A stretch of DNA of 64,000 nt from Xiphophorus maculatus (lineage: Eukaryota; Chordata; Actinopteri; Cyprinodontiformes; Poeciliidae), in NCBI RefSeq assembly GCF_002775205.1, contig NC_036464.1, positions 2,386,501 through 2,450,500 on the forward strand. The letters run 5' to 3'. A model generated the notes under the pieces. It worked only from the letters and a program-made list of their open reading frames with translations. It made no database searches and was not told the DNA's origin. Shown in pieces: positions 1 through 12,604 of the stretch. The translations under genes were made by a program, and so were the position numbers. Numbering within the stretch: the stretch's first letter is position 1; every line of letters starts with the position of its first letter.

Positions 1-3000
1 TTCAGGATTTCAGCTGATATTTATTAAACTAACAGAAATCAGTTTGATCCGCTTTCTGGACCGGTTCAGGTGAGCTAACAAAGAGCTGGGGCCCCTGAAT
101 ACTTTCAACTTGGGGATTTTGTCCTTAAAGCTTCCTGCTAGCATAGCAGTGAATGGAAGCAGCTAAAAATCCCACACTTTCACACTAACTGATCAGTTTT
201 GGTTCCTATTCCCATGGTAATGGGTCTGTTCAGCTTATTGACACGATGTTCTGGATCCGTTGGAGGCTGTAAGCAAAGTGTTTTGTTTACATCATCAGCT
301 AAAGCTAACTCCAGTTAAAAAGCATCTTTTACCTGAACAACAATAAATAAAATATGTAATATTTCATGTCTGTCTTAACTTTTACAATCTTTTATTTTTG
401 GGGGGCTTATTATTTTCCCTTTTTAAGTATATAAAATGTTTTAAATTATTATCAGAAAAGAAAATAAGAATTTTCTTCTACAAACTTTGCTGTATTTACT
501 GAAATATAATGGTTGGTGCGACTACGTCTGTTTTTGAGTACAAACTTGCCAGATGTTTGTAATAAAACTTATTATGAGATAAAATTAAAACAATAAAGGC
601 TGAGAAAAATTCTTTGTTGTTCTTAACTTTTCCCATTTAAGAAGAAATCAACAGAAAACTTCCTCCTAAATATTCCAGAATGTGTCGGAGGGCCGAACTG
701 CGGTCCGAGCCCAAACAAGGGCCAAGAGCCACAAATGGCCCTCGGACCTCACTTTGGACACCCAGCTATGAACCCTGCTGTACTTTAACTAGACTCCAGC
801 AGCGTCTGTTTATGAGTGAAACCAGTGTAGCGTCAAGTGGGCAGAACCGGGCCCAAACAGAACCAAGTCTTCCTCTCCATTGTTCCACATGTGGCTGTGA
901 TGCAACAAGTGAAACAGAACCGGATCAGAAACAGGAAGTTGGACTCCCTGAGTCAGTAGTTACTGAGTGGAAGGACAGCTGGTCCCACTCAGAACCACAA
1001 CTGGTTTAACTGGACACCAACAGAACCGGCTCCTCCAAGCTAAAACCCAAATGCTGCTGAGTGTTAGTCGGATCAGAACCGGAGCTCCTGGCCTTCATTC
1101 CTCTGTCTGCCTGGATTTCCTGCTGCTCTGGCCCGGGTCCAAACCAGCAGCACCGCTCCGGCAGATGGAGATTTAACTCCACACCTGCCGGTCCCGGTCT
1201 GCAGAACCATCTGGTTCTGGCGCTCCCAGCTGCTCCAAACCTCCAGTTCTCTGAATAAATGAAGCTGGTTCTGGTTCTGGACGAATCAACATGAAAATAA
1301 AACATTTCAGACGAAATGATGAAAAACTCATTAAAATGATTTTTATGGTTCTTTGGGTTCTGGTTCTTCCTTTCACTTCAGTCCAAACAGGCGGTTCTGA
1401 ATACCGATGTTTTGGATCAATCATTTGCGGAACAAGCCAGTACTGAACTCCAGACAGAACCCAGATGACGACCAGAACCGCCCCCTCTGTCTGGACCGGA
1501 TTGTTCTGACAGAACCAGGTGGTACTGAAGCTCAGAGGAAGGCTTTCATCACAGATACATGAACGGGTCGGGTCGGTTCTGGTCTTCATGATCCCATGAC
1601 TGTGAGCTGCTGAGGAGCAGAGAGCATGTGATCGGACCTGGAGCAGAGCGGACGGTTCTGCTCAGTTAAACGGTCTGGATCAAATCATAAAGTTCTGGTC
1701 CAAATCAACAGTAAAGGTCCTTTTAATGCAGAACTTTGTATTAATTGTTGCTTTAATAATATTATGTTGATAAACGTTTTGGTTCTGCTCATTTGGACTC
1801 GGTTCAGGATAAAACTTCACCTGAACCCGACCTGGACCCGACCTGGACCCGACCCAGTCAGCGTTAACTCGGAACCTAAACTGCAGACTCGGATCTTCCT
1901 GCTTCTGTTCAGTACAAATAAAGTTCAGCTGAAAGCAGATCAGAGGGTTAAAGTGATCGGGTCAGAACCAAACCATCACAATAATTATTATTTCCATTCT
2001 GATTCTTCAGATCCGTTTACAGAGACTTTAAAATCTATTTTATTTATTGTTTTGTTTACTTTTTGAAACGTCTTCCAGCCTTAAATGTTTGTTATTGTTT
2101 TGCATTTTTTTAATGATCTGAAGTCAAAAATATGATCATTTATTTCAATAAGTTCTGGAATTATAAACCATCCAGTAAAACTTGTTATGATGACAGTCCA
2201 GTTTTCACACTGAATAAATTTAATCTGTCACATAAATAAAACCTGCAGCAGCTGAGTTCTGGAGCAGAGGGAACTCTGGGTCGGTTCAGCAGAACCCGGC
2301 TGGTTCTGCAGACAGACAGACAGAGAGGTCCGGATGTAGAAACTGAAATTATTACTTCAAAATGAATCCTGACACCTGAGTTAGATTATAATAGCAGCTG
2401 ATGTTGACATTTAGAGCAACATTGGACCGATCAGAACCAGAACCAGCTGAACTTCTTCTAAACAACAACAAATATTCTGAAGGATCAGCAGCCGTTTCTC
2501 TCAGACTGGATTTGTTTATATTTGTTTCCAGACTTTATCCAAGTGGGTCTGATGGTTTCAGTCCAGAACCATGAGTCCAGATTCTGCAATCAGAACCGGG
2601 TCTGGGCTCCTTTTGCATGAAATCCTGCATCAGTGCGGCGTGGCATGGTTCTGCTGAGGTTCTGGAACACCAGATTGCTCTGTTGGCTGCCTTCAGGTCG
2701 TCTGCATCGTCGGTTCTGGTGTCTCTCATCCTGACTTCTGAAAACCCAGTGGACCAGAACCAGCAGACGACCTGGCGACCCAGATCATCACTGATAGTGG
2801 AAATTTTATTCTGGACTTAAAGCAACATGATTTCTGGTCCTCCAGGTTCAGGAACTCTGACATGAAAACTGTGTGACTTTGGACCTCTGACTAGCGGTCC
2901 GGTTCTGGTTCTGGTTCTCCTCAGCCCAGATCAGAAGCTTGAAGCCCATGTTTAGGATCCATCCGAGTAGAGCGGATCTAGATGTTCTGACTAATCTACC

Positions 3001-3189
3001 CTTTGAAGGGGAAGTTTTGTTTTGCATCTTTTTGACTACATTTTTTCCTTCCACTGAACTTTTCATGAAAACGTCTGGCTCTCGGTGAACAACCAGCTCT
3101 GTTAGAAATGACCTTTGGAAGTCAAACCTCCTCCTGGTGGAACTGGACCTGGTACCTGGAGGGGTTAAAGGTTAAACCCGGACCCTTAC
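1..3189. other. Probable intron 1 of the tbc1d12-like gene; no exon recognised
   Basis: This stretch follows the splice donor of the minus-strand exon at 3190-4145 and is therefore presumed intronic. I see no exon with coding character and flanking splice sites. It is rich in scattered GGTTCTG / CAGAACC words, which create several short meaningless open frames. A small tandem repeat of the 11-mer CTGGACCCGAC (first copy with one change) lies at 1821-1853. The left part (1-660) is AT-rich and featureless. Confidence 0.5.
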
Positions 3190-4145
3190 CTGGTGAAGAA
3201 GTCAGCGATGCCGAACCTTTTGGGCATCACTTTGAGCTCCGAACCCCCGGTCTCCTCACTCAGCTTGTCCGGGGCGCTCTGCCTCCGACCCGCCTCGGGG
3301 TCAAAGTTGAACCCCCCGTCCTCATCGGGGGACAGCGGGGTGGCGTCACAGCTGCGGGACACGCTGGCTGCGGGGTTAGTCCTCAGACTCTGCGGCCTGG
3401 CGGGAACATCCGGGTCACCGAGCGGCTCCTCGTGCCGGGTGTTGGGCTCGGACAGCGGGCTGGACGGGCAGGGCGACGCGGGGCCGGGGCTCGGTTCCGG
3501 GGTGAATGGTGGGCCGGATCTGGGGTCGCCCCAGCTGGGGGAGCGGTTCCGCCTGAACCCCGGGTCAGAGTGTCTGTTTACAGGGAAGTAATCGGAACCG
3601 GGCCACTCAGAACCGGGGTCCATCATGTGCAAACCACCGTTAGCTACTTTCACCTCCTCACAGCCCAGCTCACACTGATCCAGTCTCCGACCCAGACACC
3701 GGACCGCCGCCTCAGGACTGTCAGCTACCCCGTTGGACATGTTTACACCCGCGGGGGTCCGGTTCGGTCTCCCTGGACATGAGCGTTGGTCCTGGGGGGG
3801 AGAAGAGTCTCCTTCCTCCTGGAGCGCAGCTGGACAGGAAGCGGCCGGACCTCCTTCTTCCAGGGAAAACCCGTTCACACCGCCCAACACCTCCGGGCCG
3901 GACAGGTACCCGTCCTCCGCAGCCACCAGCATGATCTCCGGGTCTCTGGCTGCGTTCCTCCCGTGTAAATCCACCGGATTCCGGGTCCAGCCCGCCGCCT
4001 GACCCCCGCTGACACCGGCCAGCAGCGTCAGGCTGCGCTCCTTCAGGTTCCTGGGACCCGGTTTCCCCTCCAAACCCACCGGCTCATCTTCGTTTTCGTT
4101 CAGATCCACAGAAACCGAGCCTCCGTTCTCCTTCGGCGTTTCCAT
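3190..4145 (-). CDS. tbc1d12: First coding exon of a TBC1D12-like Rab GTPase-activating protein (partial gene)
   Basis: The exon encodes 318 complete codons plus part of the next, beginning at ATG 4145-4143. It ends at a good donor: exon ...ACCAG followed by intron GTAAGG at 3189-3184. The N-terminal region is long, Pro/Ser/Gly-rich and apparently disordered. It ends with the motif MPKRFGIADFFTR. From memory, human TBC1D12 has a matching GGFADFFTRNLF segment just before its conserved region, and the related TBC1D14 has a weaker version; that motif and the disordered acidic N-terminus are the basis of the call. The catalytic TBC domain would lie in exons beyond the left edge. Family role (known): TBC1D12/14 act on Rab11-type recycling endosomes. 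The exon is GC-rich, as a CpG-island first exon should be. The main alternative is another TBC1D12/14 paralogue. The start is the first ATG of the open frame; I did not find a better one. Confidence 0.65.
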
Positions 4146-4455
4146 GACCCCCTCAGTCCGCCGCAGACGCCTCGGCCCCGGCCGTAAGATCCTCCGGCTC
4201 GGTGGGCCGAACTCCGCAGCAGCTTCTGTTGTTCTCCGAGGATCCGGCTACCATTTTAACCGGAGGGACACCACAGGGTTACCGGGCTCTGACCGGGTCT
4301 ACTGGGCTCATATTTGGGTTCAGAACCTGAAGTATTCGGTCCGTGGAGGAAACAGGAACTCGCTGCCGGCTGGAAGATTAATTAAATCCCTTCAGCTTGT
4401 TGCTGCGGCAACATTCCTCTGACCGCCCAGCGCCATCTTTAGCATTCCCCAACAA

Positions 4456-4463
4456 TGACGTCA
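4456..4463. promoter_or_regulatory. Perfect CRE (TGACGTCA) upstream of the tbc1d12-like exon
   Basis: A full palindromic CREB/ATF site lies about 310 bp upstream of the start codon at 4145. It sits at the edge of the GC-rich 3190-4440 island, where a promoter is expected. The site is seen directly; its use is inferred. Confidence 0.45.
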
Positions 4464-5415
4464 ATCTGACCCAAATACGCTCACAGCGACACCCGGTGTT
4501 CACTCTGTGTAACTGCCTCTCTCTGATGATCACTGTGTGGGTCTGCCTCCCTCTGCTGGGCACTGTGTGGAACTACAACAGAATTACCCTGTTAAATCAG
4601 ACGGAAGCGTTCAGCTTCCTTCGTAAGAAAAAATTCAGCTACAAAAAAACGTAACATTACAAAAACACATATAAATTATTATGAATGTAAAGGGTATGAA
4701 CCATTCTTAAGTGGTCTTGCAAAAATATTAATAAATGTCAAAATTCTATGTATTCATGGGGCTTTTATGTGGTGCATAGTTGGGAAGTAGCAAAAATGAT
4801 TCAAGTTATTGGAAACTTTAAAAAGTGTTGTGCATATCATACTTTTATTTTGATAACCCAAATAAAGTCTAGTGCAACCACTTACCTTCAGAAGTCAGTC
4901 TGTAAAAAGAAGCTATTCTGGTTTATTAGTGAACATCAGTGAACAAACGGCACGAAGACCAAGGAACTCAGTGAGACTGTTATCTGTGGACGTTCAAAGC
5001 TGGTCTTAGTGAATGGCGCTTTGTAGCACCGACCTGAATATAAAACCATTTGTGTCCAGGATGTGTGGGGTCTGTAGAAATGTTAAAATTTACTTTTCAA
5101 TAACATTCTAATTAATTGAACCATAAAACAGACTTGAAACGCAGATCATTCTCAAGCTTTAGATCTGCTTTCTCAAAAAGAAGATTCATAAAAATGCAGA
5201 ACACAATAAGCACACAAATCGGACAGGAAACAAAAACCACAAGCTTCTTGTTTTTAATAACATGCACCAGGAGTACAAAATGAGGAGGCTGATTTGGAGC
5301 TGAAGTACATAAACAGCTGCACTTTTATGTACTACTTTTAATGCAAAGTTTCTATTGTATGAATTATCTAAGCTTCCCTCCTCTTAAGCACAGCTCAAAC
5401 ATTCCTGAAGTAAAG
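4464..5415. other. Intergenic; nothing recognised
   Basis: AT-rich sequence between the tbc1d12-like promoter and the 3' end of the first Ig gene. The part nearest 5415 would be 3' UTR of the minus-strand Ig gene. No RNA gene, repeat family or coding exon is recognised. Confidence 0.5.
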
Positions 5416-6168
5416 CTAAGCTTGGCTATCCTCTTTGGTTCTGCACCTACACATGGTGTTCCGGTTCTGCCAAAAGAACCAAACAGCGATACTGGACAGA
5501 ACCAGGAGAGCCACAGATCTCATCACAACACCCAGAACCTCAGAAATGAAGCTGCAACCTGGAGGGAAGAGGAGATTCTGCAGAGGTCCGCTCTCCCTCT
5601 CACTGATCGGGTTCTGAATTTTGCAGATGATCTTTTCAACCAATGCCTTCTGCATCGCTGTGAACATCCAGTCCTGTTCTGCTTTCAACCAGGGTCCATA
5701 TTCTCCCAGCTTCCAGAAGTACCGAACTGGTCCAGAGTCTCTGATGTCTCCCTTGCAGGTCAAATTGCACGAGTCCGAGTTCTTGTAGCATGTCGGATTA
5801 TTCAGAACCAGTACAGGTTCAGGGACAGACTTGACCCCCACAACGTTAAATCTGATAGGAAGGACTCTGTTGTTGACCTCCACCGTGAACTGCCCGTCGT
5901 CAGATTTTCTCATGTTGCTGATGGTCAGTATTGCGGTGGTCACGTTCAGTTTTAATCGGCCTTTTATGTTACCCAGATATTCCAGAGGAACCGCATCCTT
6001 AATGTATTCAACAGCAATGTTCCCCTTATGCTTCCATGTGATGGCGATGATGGCCTCAGAAGGCTTTGGGTCGAGCTCCAGATTTCCGCCGATCTCAAAG
6101 TATTTAACCTCCTGAGCCGCGGCCTGCAGCGCCAGCAGCAGCAGCATAGCAGCAGATTGAACCTCCAT
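5416..6168 (-). CDS. Intronless CD2/CD58-like Ig-superfamily receptor, copy 1 (short Cys-rich tail)
   Basis: A single uninterrupted frame of 250 aa from the ATG at 6168-6166 (MEVQ...). An in-frame ATG at 6201 adds 11 residues, but the MEVQ start places the hydrophobic leader (residues 1-19, ending AAAQ) at the N-terminus. Residues 20-113 form a V-like domain with no cysteine, containing TWKHKG, KGRLKL and the SDDGQF motif. Residues 118-195 form a C2-like domain with four cysteines at 127, 134, 138 and 182. A membrane segment spans about 209-232 and is followed by a 17-residue tail with CRC (possible palmitoylation). A Cys-less first domain and a four-Cys second domain are known hallmarks of CD2, CD48 and CD58, hence the call; the likely role is cell-cell adhesion between leukocytes. 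No tyrosine switch motif is present. Mammalian relatives have several exons, so the intronless form suggests a retrocopy. It lies 46 kb from its two relatives, all on the same strand. Confidence 0.7.
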   Translation of the reverse strand: MEVQSAAMLLLLALQAAAQEVKYFEIGGNLELDPKPSEAIIAITWKHKGNIAVEYIKDAVPLEYLGNIKGRLKLNVTTAILTISNMRKSDDGQFTVEVNNRVLPIRFNVVGVKSVPEPVLVLNNPTCYKNSDSCNLTCKGDIRDSGPVRYFWKLGEYGPWLKAEQDWMFTAMQKALVEKIICKIQNPISERESGPLQNLLFPPGCSFISEVLGVVMRSVALLVLSSIAVWFFWQNRNTMCRCRTKEDSQA

Positions 6169-6329
6169 GTTCTCAACTGTTTGAAATGTTGACCGAAACA
6201 CCCTGAAAGGACCAATATAGCCTTAGAGCCACATCCCCTCCAGGCTTCCTGTTCTGGTTACTGGCAGAAAACTGAACCTTTCTGAAGAATACAGCAGAGC
6301 TGCGTGGTAACGGCTCACATTTACTGAAG

Positions 6330-6690
6330 TAATTTTGGAAAAAAAATGTTACTTTTAGGAGTATTTTATACTGTGTACACATTACCATATGTATTAATTA
6401 AATTGATTTTATTCAGAATAACTAATTTGGGAAAACGTCTCTTCTCCCTGAATGTTGTAACGTATTTATGTTGATTTTTGTTCGTCTAAAACATGAGAAT
6501 TTGCACAAAACTTTACATTTTTGTCAGTATGACATCATTTTAAATATTAAATCTAATATTACTTGAGTAGCTTTTTTTATCAAATACTTTAGTTATTTAG
6601 ATGGCTACGTTTTACTTTTACATGAGTAAAAATGCATAGAAGTTACTATTGAGTAACATTTTTTGATTCTCTACTTACCTATGATTACAC
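6330..6690. repeat. Degenerate copy of a fish dispersed repeat (hAT-like, ACTCAAGTAA-rich)
   Basis: Words such as TTACTTTTAGGAGTATTTT, CTTGAGTAGC and TTACATGAGTAAAAATG match the internal sequence of the better preserved elements at 53094-53645, 61042-61548 and 63277-63775. No terminal repeats survive here. Confidence 0.45.
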
Positions 6691-7214
6691 CTGTGATGCA
6701 GCAGAAATAATTTTCTATAACTTCATGTTCTGCATGGTAACAGTTTTATCTCTATCAGCAGATGGATTTCATCCTTTCAACCACAGAAGGTTGTTTTTAG
6801 ACTTCCTGCTGAGTATAAAGTCCTCACTGCAGAATTTAACCCACAACCCCACAGCAGAGCTTCAGCTTGAAACATTCACAGCAGTCAACTAAATAACTTA
6901 TTGAAAAAATATCAAGAAAGAGACACCAAGTCTGAACTTTCCTGCTGCCTAATCTGACTCACATCTAAGTGGATTCATTTAAATCACTACTGGAGGTTCA
7001 ACACTTTCTCAGGCAGATATGATTTAGTCCTGGGTCTGATCACATGACATGAGCATGCCCTCTGATTGGCTGAACCTCGTTTAATAATCTGATACTTTCA
7101 GGTACGACTGTCAGATTTTAAGGCCCTGATACAACAAACCAAGTAGGTGTTAAAGGTCTGAATAAAATTTACTCTTCACTGTAAAAGAACAAAAATACAA
7201 CTAACAGTCAAATA
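6691..7214. other. Left flank of the macrosatellite; nothing recognised
   Basis: Unique-looking AT-rich sequence. The repeat array begins abruptly at the CTAG at 7215. The last flank bases (CAGTCAAATA) share only the short word AATA with the right flank, so no convincing target-site duplication is visible. Confidence 0.5.
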
Positions 7215-9710
7215 CTAGAAAATTTCGGAAGAAATTTAGCCGGGGCCTGCCAAGGCGCGCCCGTCGGGCATGGGCCCGGCGTCGTCGCGCCACAAATCGG
7301 CGTCGACGCCAAAGGACGCCGCGACGTGATCAGTGGCACGCGGAGAACCGCAAGAACGTTAAGCGAGGCGGACGTGCACCGTTCGGTACGATTTAAAATG
7401 TTGTCAAGGCTTTTATTTTGGAAGTTTTGTTAACCTTCATTTCAAAGGGCCAAACTAATCCCATGCGTAATAGTCCTTGGGTTAAAATAGTTATATAATG
7501 CTCAAAACACAAGTAGCTGATGTAAAAATATTCAAGGCTTTTATTTTGAAATTTTCAGTATGCTTCATTTCAAAGGGCCAAACTAATACCACGTGTAACA
7601 GTGCTTTGGATGAAAAAGTCAAATAAAGCCAAAAAGAGCAATTACGTCATGTAAAATTATTCAAGGCTTTTATTTTGAAATTTTCAGAATGCTTCATTTC
7701 AAAGGGCCAAACTAATACCACGTGTAACAGTGCTTTGGATGAAAAAGTCAAATAAAGCCAAAAAGAGCAATTACCTGATGTAAAAATATTCAAGGCTTTT
7801 ATTTTGAAATTATTATTATGCTCCATTTTAAAGTTCCAAACTAATCCCATGTGTAACAGTGCTTTGGATGAAAAAGTCATATAAAGCCAAAAACAGCAAT
7901 TACCTGATGTAAAAATATTCAAGGCTTTTATTTTGAAATTTTCAGTATGCTTCATTTCAAAGTTCCAAAGTAATCCCATGTGTAACAGTGCTTTGGATGA
8001 AAACGTCAAATAAAGCCAAAAACAGCAATTACCTGATGTAAAAATATTCAAGGCTTTTATTTTGAAATTATTATTATGCTCCATTTTAAAGTTCCGAACT
8101 AATCCCATGTGTAACATTGCTTTGGATGAAAAAGTCATATACGGCCAAAAAGAGCAATTACTTCATGTAAAATATTCAAGGCTTTTATTTTGAAATTTTC
8201 AGTATGCTTCATTTTAAAGTTCTGAACTAATACCACGTGTAAGAGTGCTTTGGATGAAAAAGTCAAATAAAGCCAAAAAGAGCAATTACGTCATGTAAAA
8301 ATATTCAAGGCTTTTATTTTGAAACTTTTGTTAAGCTTCATTTCAAAGGGCCAAACTAATACCACGTGTAACAGTGCTTTGGATGAAAAAGTCAAATAAA
8401 GCCAAAAAGAGCAATTACATGATGTAAAAATATTCAAGGCTTTAATTTTGAAATTTTTGTTAATATTCATTTCAAAGGGCCAAACTAATACCATGTGTAA
8501 CAGTGCTTTGGATGAAAAAGTCAAATAAAGCCAAAAAGAGCAATTACGTCATGTAAAAATATTCAAGGCTTTTATTTTGAAATTTGCAGGATGCTTCATT
8601 TCAAAGGGCCAAACTAATCCCATGCGTAATAGTCCTTCGGTTAAAATAGTTATATAATGCTCAAAACACAAGTAGCTGATGTAAAAATATTCAAGGCTTT
8701 TATTTTGAAATTTTTGTTAAGCTTCATTTTAAAGGGCCAAACTAATACCATGTGTAACAGTGCTTTGGATGAAAAAGTCAAATAAAGCCAAAAAAGAGCA
8801 ATTACGTCATGTAAAAATATTCAGGGCTTTTATTGTGAAATTTTCAATATGCTTAATTTTAAAGTGTAAAACTAATCCCATGTGTAACAGTTACTGAGTT
8901 AAATCAGTTATATACAGCCCAAAGCAGCAAGTAGTTGTAAAGGCCAGTTCTCAGTCCTGATCTGTTTCAACTGAGGATAGATAGAACTACAACGATGCGT
9001 ATTCGTAGTCCTAACCAGCAGCCAATAGCCTCTTGAGTTCCGTTGCTATGGCAAATAATGGTCTCAGCAGGTGTGAGCTCTGAGCTGTGAGCTCTCAAAC
9101 ACACAAGTGTGTTTGAGCAAACACACTTTACTGAAAAAAAGCATTGGAAACAAATCCTTCTTGTTCGGGAACCGTAATACATATTCGAAAAGCGTTTTAA
9201 GCGTATGACAGTTCAATGTGTCTTCTGCGATAGTCCCGAGATTCATATCTGTACCTCACTCAGAGCATTTACAGTGATGAGAGAAAGAAATGTTGTGCCC
9301 AGATATGAACCGAGGTCGGCTGTCACTCTAATATGAGCAAAAATGAGAAACTTTGGGTCGCTTAGAGGCAAATTGTGGACAAACCATAACTGGTATCGAC
9401 GAGCCGTCTTCACTTTCGAAGAGATCACAGACGTATCTACAAAATGAAATTTGAATGGCATTTCTAGGTGAATTTGTGACGACACAGCAAATCCTCAAAA
9501 ATAGGGTATTTCTAGGATTTTTCCCATTGAGTTATAATGGGGTTTTTTTCGTAGTTTTTTGCGAATTATGTCGCCATGTTAATCCCGAATCCCACCAAAA
9601 GTAATAGCTGGAATGGCGTGAATTTTCTGCACGTTTTGATACCTCTTTTGTAGGTGTGCACGCAGCGGTATGAGCCGCATTAACGGTTACGGATGAAAAA
9701 TAAAGAATAA
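7215..9710 (+). repeat. Macrosatellite unit 1 (short-form conserved block)
   Basis: GC module 7215-7400; about 12 copies of the 129-bp repeat to about 8888; conserved block 8889-9710, short form (lacks the internal 137-codon frame). No hairpin module at its end. Its right half is nearly identical to unit 9, including the shared variant TTAATCCCGAATCCCACC. Confidence 0.9.
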
Positions 9711-12604
9711 CTAGAAAATTTCGGAAGAAATTTAGCCGGGGCCTGCCGAGGCGCGCCCGTCGGGCATGGGCCCGGCGTCGTCGCGCCACAAATCGGCGTT
9801 GACGCCAAAGAACGCCGCGACGTGATCAGTGGCACGCGGAGAACCGCAAGAACGTTAAGCGAGGCGGACGTGCACCGTTCGGTACGATTTAAAATGTTGT
9901 CGAGGCTTTTATTTTGGAAGTTTTGTTAAACTTCATTTCAAAGGGCCAAACTAATCCCAAGCGTAATAGTCCTTGGGTTAAAATAGTTATATAATGCTCA
10001 AAACACAAGTAGCTGATGTAAAAGTATTCAAGGCTTTTATTTTGAAATTTTCAGTATGCTTCATTTTAAAGTTCTGAACTAATACCACGTGTAAGAGTGC
10101 TTTGGATGAAAAAGTCAAATAAAGCCAAAAAGAGCTATTACGTCATGTAAAAATATTCAAGGCTTTTATTTTGAAATTTTCAGTATGCTTCATTTCAAAG
10201 GGCCAAACTAATACCACGTGTAACAGTACTTTGGATGAAAAAGTCAAATAAAGCCAAAAAGAGCAATTACATGATGTCAAAATATTCAAGGCTTTTATTT
10301 TGAAATTTTTGTTAATCTTCATTTCAAAGGGCCAAACTAATACCATGTGTAACAGTGCTTTGGATGAAAAAGTCATACAAAGCCAAAAACAGCAATTGCA
10401 TGATGTAAAAATATTCAAGGCTTTTATTTTGAAATTATTACTTTGCTCCATTTTAAAGTTCCAAACTAATCCCATGTGTAACAGTGCTGTGGATGAAAAA
10501 GTCATATACGGCCAAAAAAAGCAATTACATGATGTAAAAATATTCAAGGCTTTTATTTTGAAATTTTCAGTATGCTTCATTTCAGAGGGCCAAACTAATA
10601 CCACGTGTAACAGTGCTTTGGATGAAAAAGTCACATAAAGCCAAAAACAGCAATTACCTGATGTAAAAATATTCAAGGCTTTTATTTTGAAATTATTATT
10701 ATGCTCCATTTTAAAGTTCCGAACTAATCCCATGTGTAACATTGCTTTGGATGAAAAAGTCATATACGGCCAAAAAGAGCAATTACTTCATGTAAAATAT
10801 TCAAGGCTTTTATTTTGAAATTTTCAGTATGCTTCATTTTAAAGTTCTGAACTAATACCACGTGTAAGAGTGCTTTGGATGAAAAAGTCAAATAAAGCCA
10901 AAAAGAGCAATTACGTCATGTAAAAATATTCAAGGCTTTTATTTTGAAATTTTCAGTATGCTTCATTTCAAAGGGCCAAACTAATACCATGTGTAACAGT
11001 GCTTTGGATGAAAAAGTCAAATAAAGCCAAAAAGAGCAATTACATGATGTAAAAATATTCAAGGCTTTTATTTTGAAATTTTTGTTAATCTTCATTTCAA
11101 AGGGCCAAACTAATACCATGTGTAACAGTGCTGTGGATGAAAAAGTCATATACGGCCAAAAAAAGCAATTACATGATGTAAAAATATTCAAGGCTTTTAT
11201 TTTGAAATTTTCAGTATGCTTCATTTCAGAGGGCCAAACTAATACCACGTGTAACAGTGCTTTGGATGAAAAAGTCACATAAAGCCAAAAACAGCAATTA
11301 CCTGATGTAAAAATATTCAAGGCTTTTATTTTGAAATTATTATTATGCTCCATTTTAAAGTTCCGAACTAATCCCATGTGTAACATTGCTTTGGATGAAA
11401 AAGTCATATACGGCCAAAAAGAGCAATTACTTCATGTAAAAATATTCAAGGCTTTTATTTTGAAATTTGCAGGATGCTTCATTTCAAAGGGCCAAAGTAA
11501 TCCCATGCGTAATAGTCCTTCGGTTAAAATAGTTATATAATGCTCAAAACACAAGTAGCTGATGTAAAAATATTCAAGGCTTTTATTTAGAAATTTTTGT
11601 TAAGCTTCATTTTAAAGGGCCAAACTAATACCATGTGTAACAGTGCTTTGGATGAAAAAGTCAAATAAAGCCAAAAAAGAGCAATTACGTCATGTAAAAA
11701 TATTCAGGGCTTTTATTGTGAAATTTTCAATATGCTTAATTTTAAAGTGTAAAACTAATCCCATGTGTAACAGTTACTGAGTTAAATCAGTTATATACAG
11801 CCCATAGCAGCAGTAGTTCTAAAGGCCAGTTCTCAGTCCTGATCTGTTTCAACTGAGGATAGATAGAACTACAGTGATGCGTATTCGTAGTCCAAATCAG
11901 CAGCCAATAGCCTCTTGAGATCCGTTGCTATGGCAAATAATGGTCTCAGCAGGTGTGAGCTGTGAGCGCTGAGCTCTCAAACACACAAGTGTGTTTGAGC
12001 AAACACACTTTACTGAAAAAAAGCATTGGAAACAAATCCTTCTTGTTCGGGAACCGTAATACATATTCGAAAAGCGTTTTAAGCGTATGACAGTTCAATG
12101 TGTCTTCTGCGATAGTCCCGAGATTCATATCTGTACCTCACTCAGAGCATTTACAGTGATGAGAGAAAGAAATGTTGTGCCCATATCTGATCCGAGGTCG
12201 GCTGTCACTCTAATATGAGCAAAAATGAGAAACTTTGGGTCGCTTAGAGGCAAATTGTGGACAAACCGTAACTGGTATCGACGAGCCGTCTTCACTTTCG
12301 AAGAGATCACAGACGTATCTACAAAATGAAATTTGAATGGCATTTCTAGGTGAATTTGTGACGACACAGCAAATCCTCAAAAATAGGGTATTTCTAGGAT
12401 TTTTCCCATTGAGTTATAATGGGGTTTTTTTCGTAGTTTTTTGCGAATTATGTCGCCACGTTAAGCCCAAATCCCACCAGAAGTAATAGCTCCAATGGCG
12501 TGAATTTTCTGCACGTTTTGATACCTCATTTGTAGGTGTGCACCCAGCGGTACGAGCCGCATTAACGGTTACGGAAGAAAAATAAAGTTCTATAATAATA
12601 ATAA
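9711..12604 (+). repeat. Macrosatellite unit 2 (short form)
   Basis: GC module 9711-9895; about 15 copies of the 129-bp repeat; conserved block from 11771, short form. It ends in an ATAATAATAA stretch without the hairpin module. Confidence 0.9.

Noticed and set aside
3108-3782. Plus-strand 224-codon frame
   Set aside because: Antisense shadow of the GC-rich tbc1d12-like exon; compositionally biased and without protein features.
7647-8138. Long minus-strand frames of 43-aa repeats (also at 10143, 10916, 13037, 13939, 22773, 23646, 25688, 28527, 32561, 34867) as repeat proteins
   Set aside because: They arise from a stop-free 129-bp tandem repeat, occur on both strands, begin and end where monomers vary, and run into the GC module without any domain.
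7401-8888. CRISPR-like array
   Set aside because: The repeat is 129 bp with no unique spacers, in a vertebrate genome; it is a satellite.
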